A stretch of 64,000 bases of DNA from Bacteroidales bacterium. Lineage in GTDB: Bacteria; Bacteroidota; Bacteroidia; Bacteroidales; UBA3663. The stretch covers positions 1-64,000 of the forward strand of contig JAFYZW010000046.1 in assembly GCA_017548545.1 (NCBI GenBank). Direction: 5' to 3'. The position numbers and the translations under genes are program-made. Positions 9,287 through 17,514 of this stretch are shown here, one piece after another (position 1 is the first letter of the stretch; the number at the start of each line of letters is the position of its first letter). The notes under the pieces were generated by a model. It had not been told where the DNA came from. It was given only the letters and a program-made list of their open reading frames with translations, and searched no databases.

Positions 9287-11461
9287 ATGCAAAATTCAAA
9301 TGTCATTACAGTTAGAATAATGAGCTTCGCAGCAGTTGCTGCTATGCTTGTTTCGTGCAATAGAAAGGCCGATGTGCCTATCGACCGAGTAGCTCTTTTG
9401 GAGCGTAACAACCCCGTGGTAACGTCTCTCGATACCATGGCATCTTTGACCGTGGGCAATGGAGATTTTGCGATGACTGTCGATGTTACAGGTTTGCAAA
9501 CCTTCCCCGAGAAGTATAGCAACGGCGTGCCTCTTGGAACTATGTCGAGCTGGGGATGGCACAGTTTTGACAACCCCGAGAAATACGATCCTAAGGAAGT
9601 GCTTGTGGCCTACGATTTCGGTACGGGCAGCAAGGAGGCGCTCTATTCGCAGCAAGTCAACCCCAAGAAGGATGTTCGCAAGGCCGCTGCCTCTGATTGG
9701 CTACGTGCCAATCCCCACCGTTTGCATCTGGGCAATTTGGGACTCTTCATCGACGAAGGAGAGAATCCCGAGTTCACCGATATCAACCAGAAACTCGACC
9801 TGCTGACGGGCATCGTTACTTCTGACTACAAATACAATGGAATGCCGATGCATGTTGTGACGGCTTGCGCTCCCGAGGCAGACATCATTGGTGTGACCAT
9901 CGAAGCCGAGCAACCTATGCCGCTTGTACTGCGCATACCTGGTCCAACGGGCAAGCATTCCGACGATGCGAGCGACTGGCTCAATACGCCCGATTGTCTG
10001 CTGCGCGACAAGTCGTTCATCGTGCCCTATGGCTTCACAATCGATATCGAGGGAGGTGAAGGCTGTGCACTTGAACAGATTGACAACAACAAAGTGCTTA
10101 TCGAACCCCGAAAGAATGAGACCGGTTGCTACAACCTGACTTTCCGCTGGCGTCCCGACACGTTGCAAAACGTTCCTGCCATGATGAATACAGCTGAAGT
10201 CATTGCTGCCAGTGAAGCTCATTGGAAAACCTTCTGGACCGAAGGCGCTGCCGTCGATTTCAGCGAATGCACCGATCCGCGTGCTAAGGAGATGGAACGT
10301 CGTGTGGTGCTCAGCCAATATCTGTTGGCGGTCAACAGCGCTGGTCACACGCCTCCCCAGGAGACAGGCCTGACTTATAACTCTTGGTTCGGAAAATTCC
10401 ATTTGGAGATGATTTACTGGCATCAGGCATGGCTTCCTTTGTGGGGACACGGCGAATTGCTCGATCGCACCTTGTCGTGGTACAAGCGGCCTGAACCACA
10501 CGCTTTAGCCCAGGAGATTGCCGAGCGTCAGGGCTATAAGGGCGTGCGTTGGATGAAGATGACCGACCCAAGCGGCATGGAGGCGCCTTCGAAGGTGGGC
10601 AGTTTCTTGATCTGGCAGCAACCTCATCCCATCTACTTGGCTGAGCTTTTGCGCCGTAACGATCCGTCGGTGGTAGATCGATATTACGACATAGTGATGG
10701 AGACTGCCACCTTCATGGGAGACTTTGCAGTTTTTGTACCCGAGCAGAACCGTTTTGTACTGAAGGGTAATATCCCTGCACAGGAGACATTACGTGCCGC
10801 CGAGGTGGTCAATTCACCCTACGAACTTTCCGAATGGCGTACGGTGCTCCAGATGGCCCAGCATTGGCGCGAAATAAAGGGTGAAGAGCGTGTTGCCCGC
10901 TGGGACTCCATCATTGACCTCATCTCACCTTTGGCATGGAAGGATGGAGCCGCAGATGACTCGGAATTCAACGTCGATAAGAACAAGAAATATGGCAAGG
11001 TCTATCTAGCTTGCGAAACGACTCCTGACACCTACACTGATCGTCGTCTGACCAGCGATCACATGGCCGTGCTCGGCGCACTTGGTATCTATCCCGACTC
11101 GCGTCTCATCAACGACACCATCATGAGTAATACCCTTTCGTGGGTGATGGACAACTGGAATTGGAATCACACCTGGGGCTGGGATTACCCGATGACGGCG
11201 ATGTGTGCTGCCCGGTTGAATCGTCCGGACGATGCAGTATCAATCCTACTCAACAAGGAACGTACCAACACCTACCTCCCCAACGGTCACAACTATCAGG
11301 ACCAGCGTCTTCGCTGTTATTTGCCAGGCAATGGTGGCCTATTGACCGCCGTTGCCATGATGTGTGCTGGTTGGGACGAGTGTGAGTTGGGTAAGAATCC
11401 CGGTTGGCCCAAGGATGGTAAGTGGAATGTGCGTTGGGAGGGTTTGAAACCTTTGCCATAA
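9287..11461 (+). CDS. Secreted six-hairpin glycosidase-like lipoprotein (GH65/GH95-like)
   Basis: The product has 724 residues. The N-terminus has a hydrophobic stretch ending in MLVSC, a lipoprotein signal. Residues 40-330 look like the beta-rich N-terminal part of GH65/GH95 enzymes. The rest is Trp-rich and helical, like an (alpha/alpha)6 barrel (FHLEMIYWHQAWLPLWG near 370-385; WDNWNWNHTWGWDYPMTA near 620). I do not recognise a characterised member, so the substrate is unknown. No SusC/SusD genes adjoin it, so it is not in an obvious polysaccharide locus. The next gene starts 9 bases after its stop. Confidence 0.7.
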   Translation: MQNSNVITVRIMSFAAVAAMLVSCNRKADVPIDRVALLERNNPVVTSLDTMASLTVGNGDFAMTVDVTGLQTFPEKYSNGVPLGTMSSWGWHSFDNPEKYDPKEVLVAYDFGTGSKEALYSQQVNPKKDVRKAAASDWLRANPHRLHLGNLGLFIDEGENPEFTDINQKLDLLTGIVTSDYKYNGMPMHVVTACAPEADIIGVTIEAEQPMPLVLRIPGPTGKHSDDASDWLNTPDCLLRDKSFIVPYGFTIDIEGGEGCALEQIDNNKVLIEPRKNETGCYNLTFRWRPDTLQNVPAMMNTAEVIAASEAHWKTFWTEGAAVDFSECTDPRAKEMERRVVLSQYLLAVNSAGHTPPQETGLTYNSWFGKFHLEMIYWHQAWLPLWGHGELLDRTLSWYKRPEPHALAQEIAERQGYKGVRWMKMTDPSGMEAPSKVGSFLIWQQPHPIYLAELLRRNDPSVVDRYYDIVMETATFMGDFAVFVPEQNRFVLKGNIPAQETLRAAEVVNSPYELSEWRTVLQMAQHWREIKGEERVARWDSIIDLISPLAWKDGAADDSEFNVDKNKKYGKVYLACETTPDTYTDRRLTSDHMAVLGALGIYPDSRLINDTIMSNTLSWVMDNWNWNHTWGWDYPMTAMCAARLNRPDDAVSILLNKERTNTYLPNGHNYQDQRLRCYLPGNGGLLTAVAMMCAGWDECELGKNPGWPKDGKWNVRWEGLKPLP

Positions 11462-11470
11462 CAAATTGGA

Positions 11471-12289
11471 ATGAATCAATTAGGTAAATTATTGTTCCGA
11501 GCCACTATTTGGCTTGAAAAGAAATATTATCGACTCAGTTTTTGGCCCCGACATGTCATAGGAATCCTGCTGGCACTTTCTTTGCTAGCAGGGGTGGCAG
11601 GCATCTGCTATGGGGGCTATTGCGGAGTGAAGGCATGTGTTGAGTTTGTCGTCTCAGTATTCAACAATGCCAAAGATTTTTTTGAGGAAGAGGTCGAAGA
11701 CGAATACTGCTGGAGTTCGAAACATCATGCAGAATTCCCCGTTCCCGAAGATAAACGCCATCCGAAGCGTGTGCCGAACTTTGCGAGGGATTTCGCCTTT
11801 GTCAACGACGTGCATCTCACGGCAGCCACCGAATTGGGTATCACGCCTGTTGAGGATCGGGAAATACTGTTTCAGATGAAGGAAGAACTTGTGGAACTGA
11901 AGGACACGCGTTACTTCAAGGTCTTACCGTTGACCAGTTCATCGCCCTTTCTCGTGCCGCGTGCTGCCGACTTCTTGACCGAATTGGGTCGACTAATGCA
12001 GGAATATAACGGCACAAAGTCGCGCTTCCTCATTTCGAGTGTGTTGCGTACGCAAAGTGATGTGCAGAAGTTGAACCGAGTGAATGTGAACGCTACTACT
12101 AACTCGACACACTGCTATGGGACGACCTTCGATATCACGTACAATCGTTTCGACATTCACGGTAAAACGTGGGAGGGAAAGCTCAAGGAAGACCTCGCTC
12201 GTGCACTATACGACCTGCAGTCGATGGGGTATTGTTATGTAAAGTACGAAATAAAGCAGCCCTGTTTCCATGTGACAGTTCGGCCTTGA
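11471..12289 (+). CDS. DUF5715-type membrane-anchored protein with M15 peptidase-like zinc motif
   Basis: The 272-residue protein has one transmembrane segment at about residues 27-50, then an acidic linker and a C-terminal globular domain. That domain carries LISSVLRTQSDVQKL (185-201), STHCYGTTFD (212-221) and CFHV (265-268). Together these match the M15 (VanY/DD-carboxypeptidase) pattern S-x-H-x2-G-x3-D plus a late His, giving H214, D221 and H267 as probable zinc ligands. I infer a periplasmic peptidoglycan peptidase. The gene follows the glycosidase-like gene by 9 bases and is probably co-transcribed. I recall the family as DUF5715. The enzymatic role is inference from motifs. Confidence 0.75.
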   Translation: MNQLGKLLFRATIWLEKKYYRLSFWPRHVIGILLALSLLAGVAGICYGGYCGVKACVEFVVSVFNNAKDFFEEEVEDEYCWSSKHHAEFPVPEDKRHPKRVPNFARDFAFVNDVHLTAATELGITPVEDREILFQMKEELVELKDTRYFKVLPLTSSSPFLVPRAADFLTELGRLMQEYNGTKSRFLISSVLRTQSDVQKLNRVNVNATTNSTHCYGTTFDITYNRFDIHGKTWEGKLKEDLARALYDLQSMGYCYVKYEIKQPCFHVTVRP

Positions 12290-12319
12290 AGAACAAATCC
12301 TTTCATTTCCCATATAGAG

Positions 12320-12428
12320 TATTTCAAACGTGTAAAATGATAGATTTGAAATTTTTTTGCAGTTTGAAACAATAAAATTCATAGGCACACGTTTTATATT
12401 TGAAACCTTTAAAAAACGTGTGCCTATG
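12320..12428 (+). promoter_or_regulatory. Regulatory region with 16-bp inverted repeat around a -7 element
   Basis: A perfect 16-bp inverted repeat (12380-12395 and 12413-12428) flanks a 17-base spacer. A TATATTTG -7-like element at 12395-12402 begins on the last base of the left arm and runs into the spacer. The right arm ends on the ATG of the small ORF at 12426. A second TAGATTTG lies at 12341-12348. The motif TTTGAAA or its complement recurs at 12322, 12344, 12363 and 12400, and ACGTGT recurs near 12328 and in both arms. This looks like an operator-promoter or a leader hairpin. No factor can be named. A -33 element at proper spacing is not evident. Confidence 0.45.
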
Positions 12429-12587
12429 AAGCATAGATTTACATCCTTATTATCTTCTATACCAGGTCCTCGTCGAGAAACCATTCACAAGCTGCAGATG
12501 TTGGCTCGCTGTTATAACCCGAGCAATGTAGAAAGTCTAAAAGATCGATGGTTCGACGAACATGCGCTGACCGGCGAAGCCTTCTAG
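12426..12587 (+). CDS. Small 53-residue protein, function unknown
   Basis: The ORF runs from the ATG at 12426 to a TAG, giving a product that starts MKHRFTSLLSSIPGPRRET and is hydrophilic with a basic middle. It resembles a class of roughly 50-residue Bacteroidales proteins of the pattern IPxPxxETLxxLxxxARxY that I recall without a function. A longer in-frame version begins upstream at a TTG/ATG-like codon near 12357, but the -7 element at 12395 argues for 12426. Its last 51 bases overlap the 3' end of the convergent minus-strand gene. It could be a spurious ORF. The inverted repeat over its ATG is the main reason to keep it. Confidence 0.4.
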   Translation: MKHRFTSLLSSIPGPRRETIHKLQMLARCYNPSNVESLKDRWFDEHALTGEAF

Positions 12588-14519
12588 GTCTGCGAGACTG
12601 ATGCCCGAAAGGATATGCAGCATCTCGAGCGATGAAGGTTCGGACCCCACAATCTGTGGTCCGAGTTGGCCCTCGCATTCTGGAGCGATCAACAGGTATT
12701 GTTCTTTATGTCCGCCGTTTCCCTTTAGTTTGAGGGAGATGGCGGCATCTTTTTTCAACTGATTGACAAAGCCCTTCAGTCCACCTTTTTCTTCGCCATA
12801 GAGCCCAGCGATGCGGTTCACAATGCTCACATCAAGGATGGGAGGCAAAGTGCCATCCTCGATACGCTGGTGAATATAGCTGTCGATGTCGATGTTGAGC
12901 TCATCGCGTAGCCGCTGCAAAAGGTTTTCGGCATGGAGAGGGGGCATTTCCCCATAGAGCATCTTGGATACCAGATGGTAATCTTGTCGGAGTTGTGCCG
13001 TATCTAGCTGGATGGCTTGAACGGTATCGACGATAGGCTGTACTGGGAAGGTGGAATAGAGTCCCGAAGGCGGATTGTCGTCGAGATAATGCTGAGTAGT
13101 TTCGAAGGCCTCCTGACAAACTTGCACCAGATGTTCCGCTTGACTGTCCAAGGCCGATACCTGGGGAATGAATTCGTTAAGCAACTTGGTAGCGAATTCT
13201 GCTCCTTCGAATCTTGTGCGATCGATATAATATTGGGTAATCGTCGTGCGATATTCATCGAAAAGTGTCTTGTCCTTCCCACGCATGCGGTCGAAGAATC
13301 CGAATTTTTCCCACCTTTGTGTAATGTCCCTAATTTTCCCATCGGCCTGCTCCAGAGCTTTGCTCAGTTCGGAGTGTTGTCTGCCGAAATACAGTGTCAG
13401 CAATTGCAGATGGTTAATGATGGAGCGCGCTATGTCTTGACTCGTCTCTGGGGGATAGATAGCATTGAGAAGGGTTTGTCGTAGCCCATCCTTCAGCGTG
13501 CATAGTAGAGCAAGGCAATAGTCTTGCGTTTTTTTCTTTTCTTGACGATAATAGTATTCGACGCCCAAATTGCGATAGCGAGTCTGATAATCAACATCAA
13601 GGTTACTGCGCAATTGTTTTACCCATTCGTCGCGCGGTTTGTCCAGCATGTCTTGCATTATTCTCTCCACGGCTTGCTGCCAGTAGTCATCGACACATTG
13701 CCATCTGGATTCCGATGACCAACTGATATCGAGGAAATGGTCGCCTGTGAGGTCGGTGAGTTCTTCGGAAAGGGGCAATTGGGAAAGGAGTTCGCTCACG
13801 TGCTCGTTGCATTGCTCCATGCTGATAGGATTATACGACGGGCGACTCAACCTGAGCAAGGCGTTCAGGTAGGTCTGTTGTAAGTAGAAATGTATCTCGT
13901 CCTCAGGATAGCTGATGCCAGCGACGTTGAATGAACTGAAGATGGCTGGGAATTCCACCTTGAAAACAGTTTCGCTGGTCTTGGGTCGGCGAAGCTTGTT
14001 GAGGTAACCATATCGATCGACTAGGTCAAGTGCCTCGGCCTCTTGAGTGATGTCGAAGAGAAAATGAGCGAGAGATACTTGTGAAGTGTCGTGATAGAGG
14101 AAACAGTGCGAGAGGAGTTGTACGTCGGGGTAGTCGGTGATGCCGTTATTTATCGCAACGAGGCAATTCCATGCATCTTTTTTCTGTTGCTCAGTGCAGT
14201 TGTCGAGGTCGGGCAGAAGGGCATAGACATTTGATGGCACATCGTACAACCGGCGAATCATCGTGATGGCCTGTATGATTTGCTGACCCATTGTGGGGTC
14301 ATCCAGTGTAGCACAAATGTGAAAACCGAGTTCACTAGGCATATCTTCCCTACGCCGCAAGTCGTACACTTCATGTACAAGCTCACGCTCCTCCAGTTGT
14401 CGTGACTGGAAGAGCAGAGCCGTATTGCGCCCAATGAGCGGAGCTTGTATAAACCGGCGATAGACGGGATGTTGGATACGCGATTGGTTGTATCCCAAAA
14501 AGATAATGATGTGTTTCAC
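12537..14519 (-). CDS. Unrecognised 660-residue cytoplasmic protein coupled to tdk
   Basis: I do not recognise this protein. The GTG start at 14519 overlaps the tdk stop (GTGA), and the protein then begins VKHIIIFLGYNQ. A longer upstream reading runs out of frame through tdk and was dropped. There is no signal peptide or membrane segment. Residues 80-150 have an alternating beta-alpha pattern (FHICATLDDPTMGQQI, NVYALLPDLDN). The middle is mainly helical and possibly coiled coil. The C-terminus ends in SSLEMLHILSGISLADLEGF. The pattern faintly recalls bacterial tubulin-like proteins but lacks a clear GGGTG loop. It is the last gene of a six-gene operon. Confidence 0.75.
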   Translation of the reverse strand: MKHIIIFLGYNQSRIQHPVYRRFIQAPLIGRNTALLFQSRQLEERELVHEVYDLRRREDMPSELGFHICATLDDPTMGQQIIQAITMIRRLYDVPSNVYALLPDLDNCTEQQKKDAWNCLVAINNGITDYPDVQLLSHCFLYHDTSQVSLAHFLFDITQEAEALDLVDRYGYLNKLRRPKTSETVFKVEFPAIFSSFNVAGISYPEDEIHFYLQQTYLNALLRLSRPSYNPISMEQCNEHVSELLSQLPLSEELTDLTGDHFLDISWSSESRWQCVDDYWQQAVERIMQDMLDKPRDEWVKQLRSNLDVDYQTRYRNLGVEYYYRQEKKKTQDYCLALLCTLKDGLRQTLLNAIYPPETSQDIARSIINHLQLLTLYFGRQHSELSKALEQADGKIRDITQRWEKFGFFDRMRGKDKTLFDEYRTTITQYYIDRTRFEGAEFATKLLNEFIPQVSALDSQAEHLVQVCQEAFETTQHYLDDNPPSGLYSTFPVQPIVDTVQAIQLDTAQLRQDYHLVSKMLYGEMPPLHAENLLQRLRDELNIDIDSYIHQRIEDGTLPPILDVSIVNRIAGLYGEEKGGLKGFVNQLKKDAAISLKLKGNGGHKEQYLLIAPECEGQLGPQIVGSEPSSLEMLHILSGISLADLEGFAGQRMFVEPSIF

Positions 14520-15097
14520 TTCTTTTCCTGCATCATTTCGGCGTAGCAGCAGCGACACAGAGGCATATATTCCTGTTTGGCTCCTATCATCACCTGCTCG
14601 CTGGCGCTGGAGATTCGATACGAGAAATTGGCAAGATGGCCACATTTCATGCAAATGGCACGACACTTATAAACGTCGTCCGCCAAAGCCATAAGGTCGG
14701 GCATTGGGCCGAAGGGTTGGCCAAGATAATCCATGTCGAGTCCTGCAATGATGACGCGCTTGCCTTTGTCGACTAGTTCACGCACTACATCAAGGACGTT
14801 CTCGTCGAAGAACTGAGCCTCGTCGATGGCTACCACTTCGGTGTCGGGTTCAACGAGATTACTGATCACACGCGCATTCTGCACGGGGATGGCCTCACTT
14901 GTGTTGTTCGAGTGACTGACAATGTCGGTCTTGCTGTAACGACTGTCGATGGTGGGTTTGAAGATCTGGATTTTGCGCTTGGCAATCTTCACACGGTTGA
15001 TACGACGGATGAGCTCTTCGGTTTTACCCGAAAACATGGAGCCGCAAATCACTTCAATGCTACCGCATTGGCGTAAGTGGATATTTTCTAGGTACAT
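14516..15097 (-). CDS. tdk: Thymidine kinase
   Basis: Type II thymidine kinase phosphorylates thymidine to dTMP in the salvage pathway. The 193-residue product has the P-loop GSMFSGKTEELIRR (about residues 20-33), the Walker B-like VVAIDEAQFFD, and the C-terminal zinc-ribbon cysteines (MKCGH ... CRCCY). The length is normal. It starts 16 bases after the Na/Pi cotransporter gene and its stop overlaps the start of the next gene by 4 bases, so it lies within one operon. Confidence 0.96.
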   Translation of the reverse strand: MYLENIHLRQCGSIEVICGSMFSGKTEELIRRINRVKIAKRKIQIFKPTIDSRYSKTDIVSHSNNTSEAIPVQNARVISNLVEPDTEVVAIDEAQFFDENVLDVVRELVDKGKRVIIAGLDMDYLGQPFGPMPDLMALADDVYKCRAICMKCGHLANFSYRISSASEQVMIGAKQEYMPLCRCCYAEMMQEKK

Positions 15098-15113
15098 TAT
15101 TTTGTATTTTGGT

Positions 15114-16796
15114 TTATTCGCTTGCTGAAGAAATAACGTTGATCACGTAGTCTCCGATCTTTTCACATTCATTGATGATGTGCATGAAGAAGGAATGCTG
15201 ATAATAATCGATCTTCTTGCGGTCGAGTGAATCGAAGATTTCGTTGCGCAACTGATTTCTGAGATTGTTGATCTCGTCTTCGTGGTTGTAGGCCTTGTTG
15301 AGTGCACTTTGTGGCACCTGGTCCATAGCCAGCACTTTGAGCATGTGGGACAATGCAATGTCGATGAGCGATATCATCCTCGCGAGATTATTGTTCATCT
15401 CGGGGGTGAATCGCACCCTCTGTTCATACTTCTGATAGAGCACCATCGAGATATGGCAGATGGCATCGGCAATAGATTCCAATTCATCTACTTCCTTGTA
15501 GAGGTTACGGCTTATCTGTTCGCCCGAATAGGAGAGGGTCTTGGGAGAGATGCTATTGAGGAACTGTGCTATCTCGAGCTCAGCACTGTCGCTGTCCTCC
15601 TCTAGACGAAGGATACGCTGATGCAGTTCGAGCTGTTTTTCTGAGCCCATTTGCTCGTCGAGCATTGTTTGTATCAACCCGAACATCTTATATACTTCAT
15701 CGCCGTAACGTGAAACCTCCTTTTGCACTTGCACGAGGGCCATCTCGCTCGATGCAGTCATAAAGCCCGTATTGATGTACTGTAGCTTGAAATCCTTGTC
15801 TAGATCTTCCTTGTCTGGGAAAAGGCGTGACAAGAAGTGAGCCATCTGCGTAGTGATCGGCGACATCAGGATGAGGCTGATGAGATTGAACACAGTGTGA
15901 AACAACGCCAATCCTAGCGCAACATTGTCAGCCTCGTGAGGATCGCCTATTCCGAGGTGGATGCAAAGGTAACTGATGGCGTGGCAGAAATAATAGAAAA
16001 TTGCCAACGCCCAGATCATGCCCAATACATTGAACAAAAGGTGACCCAAGGCAGCTCGTTTGGCCATCGTATTTGCCGAAAGGGAGGCAAGCATGGGGGT
16101 GAGGCAAGTGCCGATGTTGGAGCCAAGAACAAGGGCACATCCCATCTCGAACGTGATCCAGTGATTGACGCACATCAACAGAGCAATGGCGAACGTGGCA
16201 CTCGAAGCTTGGATTACCATAGTGAGCAACATGCCGATCGTGACGTAAATGAGGATGGAGGGATAGCCCATTGAGCTCGAGTCGCGAAGCATGTCGGTGA
16301 CTGTCGATAGTTGTGCAACAACAGGTATCAGGTGTTTCAGTTCTTCTAAGGCAAGAAAGAGTAGCGCGAAACCGATGATGAATTCTCCCCAGGCGATTCT
16401 GAGGCTGCTGTTGGAATTGAAGAATGGCAGAGATAAGGCAATGATGGGGAAGACGAGTAAGGTGATATTGAATTTGAAACCGAATAGTGCAATGATCCAC
16501 GCTGTCAGTGTGGTCCCCACATTGGCTCCCATGATTACAGCTATCGATTGAGCCAGCGTGACCAGACCACTGTTGACAAACGATACGACGATTACCGTAG
16601 TGGCCGACGACGACTGGATGAGGGCAGTAATCAGTACACCCATCAGCATCGCGGCAAAGCGGTTGCTGCGCATGGCAGATAGTGCCTTACGGAGGTTGTC
16701 GCCAACCACTTTCTGGAGGCCTTCGCTCATCAGTTTTAATCCATAAATGAACAAGCCGATGGCCCCAATCAAGGTCAATACGTCAATCCATGTCAT
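15114..16796 (-). CDS. Na/Pi cotransporter family protein with PhoU-like tail (paralogue 2)
   Basis: This 560-residue protein has the same plan as the protein at 450-2198: a hydrophobic NptA-like core with QSSSATTVIVV near residue 62 and QASSATFAIAL near residue 197, then a PhoU-like helical domain from about residue 345. It shares the opening KLMSEGLQKVVGDNLRKAL style with its paralogue, but the two are clearly diverged. It sits 13 bases after a LytTR response regulator gene and 16 bases before tdk. Regulation by that regulator is possible but not shown by the sequence. Confidence 0.92.
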   Translation of the reverse strand: MTWIDVLTLIGAIGLFIYGLKLMSEGLQKVVGDNLRKALSAMRSNRFAAMLMGVLITALIQSSSATTVIVVSFVNSGLVTLAQSIAVIMGANVGTTLTAWIIALFGFKFNITLLVFPIIALSLPFFNSNSSLRIAWGEFIIGFALLFLALEELKHLIPVVAQLSTVTDMLRDSSSMGYPSILIYVTIGMLLTMVIQASSATFAIALLMCVNHWITFEMGCALVLGSNIGTCLTPMLASLSANTMAKRAALGHLLFNVLGMIWALAIFYYFCHAISYLCIHLGIGDPHEADNVALGLALFHTVFNLISLILMSPITTQMAHFLSRLFPDKEDLDKDFKLQYINTGFMTASSEMALVQVQKEVSRYGDEVYKMFGLIQTMLDEQMGSEKQLELHQRILRLEEDSDSAELEIAQFLNSISPKTLSYSGEQISRNLYKEVDELESIADAICHISMVLYQKYEQRVRFTPEMNNNLARMISLIDIALSHMLKVLAMDQVPQSALNKAYNHEDEINNLRNQLRNEIFDSLDRKKIDYYQHSFFMHIINECEKIGDYVINVISSASE

Positions 16797-16809
16797 GGGT
16801 TTCCAATAT

Positions 16810-17502
16810 CTATTTTATTGCTTTTATCGCCTGTCTGAACGATTCACGGTAGGTTCGGCCAATTGCCAACTCTTCACCAGTGGTCAGCGACACCACGGCA
16901 GCGCTGTAATTCTTGACGTGCCTGAGACCCACTAGACAACTGCGCTGAATGCGGGTGAAGAGCATGTCTGGCAACTGTTGCTCGAATCCTACCAGTGTGT
17001 TGGCTGTCATAAGCTTTTGCCCATCTGTGAGCGTGAACTCCGTGTAGTCCTTCTTAGCAGCTAGACTCACAATGTCAATTATTCGGATGGGTACGTTTCG
17101 TCCTTCAACACGAATGTTGATCACAGGCTCAGGACGAACCTTGGCCATTGCCTGGCGAAGGCGTTCTAAGGTGTAAGGTTTGAGCAGGTAATCGGTCACG
17201 CCGAAGTTGAATCCGTCAACGGCATACTGGTCGTAGGCCGAGGTGATTATCACCTTGAGGTCCGCATTCCTGAGCTTTTGGTCTTGCTTCTGCCATTGCT
17301 TAAGCACCTCGATACCGGTCAGTCCTGGCATTTGGATATCGAGAAAGAGCAGGTCGGGTGTGGCCATGATCTTTAGGGCTTCAACAAGTGCTGTGCCATT
17401 GTCAAATATAGTGATGTTCTTGTTTTTTTCTCCAAGCTTTTGCAAGAAGAACTGCAGCTTTTGGGCAGCCAGAGGTTCATCTTCGGCGATAAATATACGC
17501 AT
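16810..17502 (-). CDS. LytTR-family response regulator, no adjacent sensor kinase
   Basis: The 230-residue protein has a receiver domain with the phospho-acceptor Asp in LLFLDIQMPGLTG (about residue 55) and the conserved Lys in LLKPYT (about 108). A LytTR DNA-binding domain occupies residues 130-230 (DIVSLAAKKDYTEF ... MLFTRIQRSCLVGLRHV). Such proteins bind imperfect direct repeats upstream of target genes. The partner is normally a LytS-type membrane histidine kinase, but none is encoded next to it. It sits mid-operon between a GT9 glycosyltransferase gene and a phosphate transporter gene. Confidence 0.93.
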   Translation of the reverse strand: MRIFIAEDEPLAAQKLQFFLQKLGEKNKNITIFDNGTALVEALKIMATPDLLFLDIQMPGLTGIEVLKQWQKQDQKLRNADLKVIITSAYDQYAVDGFNFGVTDYLLKPYTLERLRQAMAKVRPEPVINIRVEGRNVPIRIIDIVSLAAKKDYTEFTLTDGQKLMTANTLVGFEQQLPDMLFTRIQRSCLVGLRHVKNYSAAVVSLTTGEELAIGRTYRESFRQAIKAIK

Positions 17503-17514
17503 AGTCTTCTAACT

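Noticed and set aside
14520-14666. Upstream extension of the 660-residue unknown gene through tdk
   Set aside because: The extension would read tdk out of frame for about 50 codons. The GTG at 14519 overlapping the tdk stop is the natural start.
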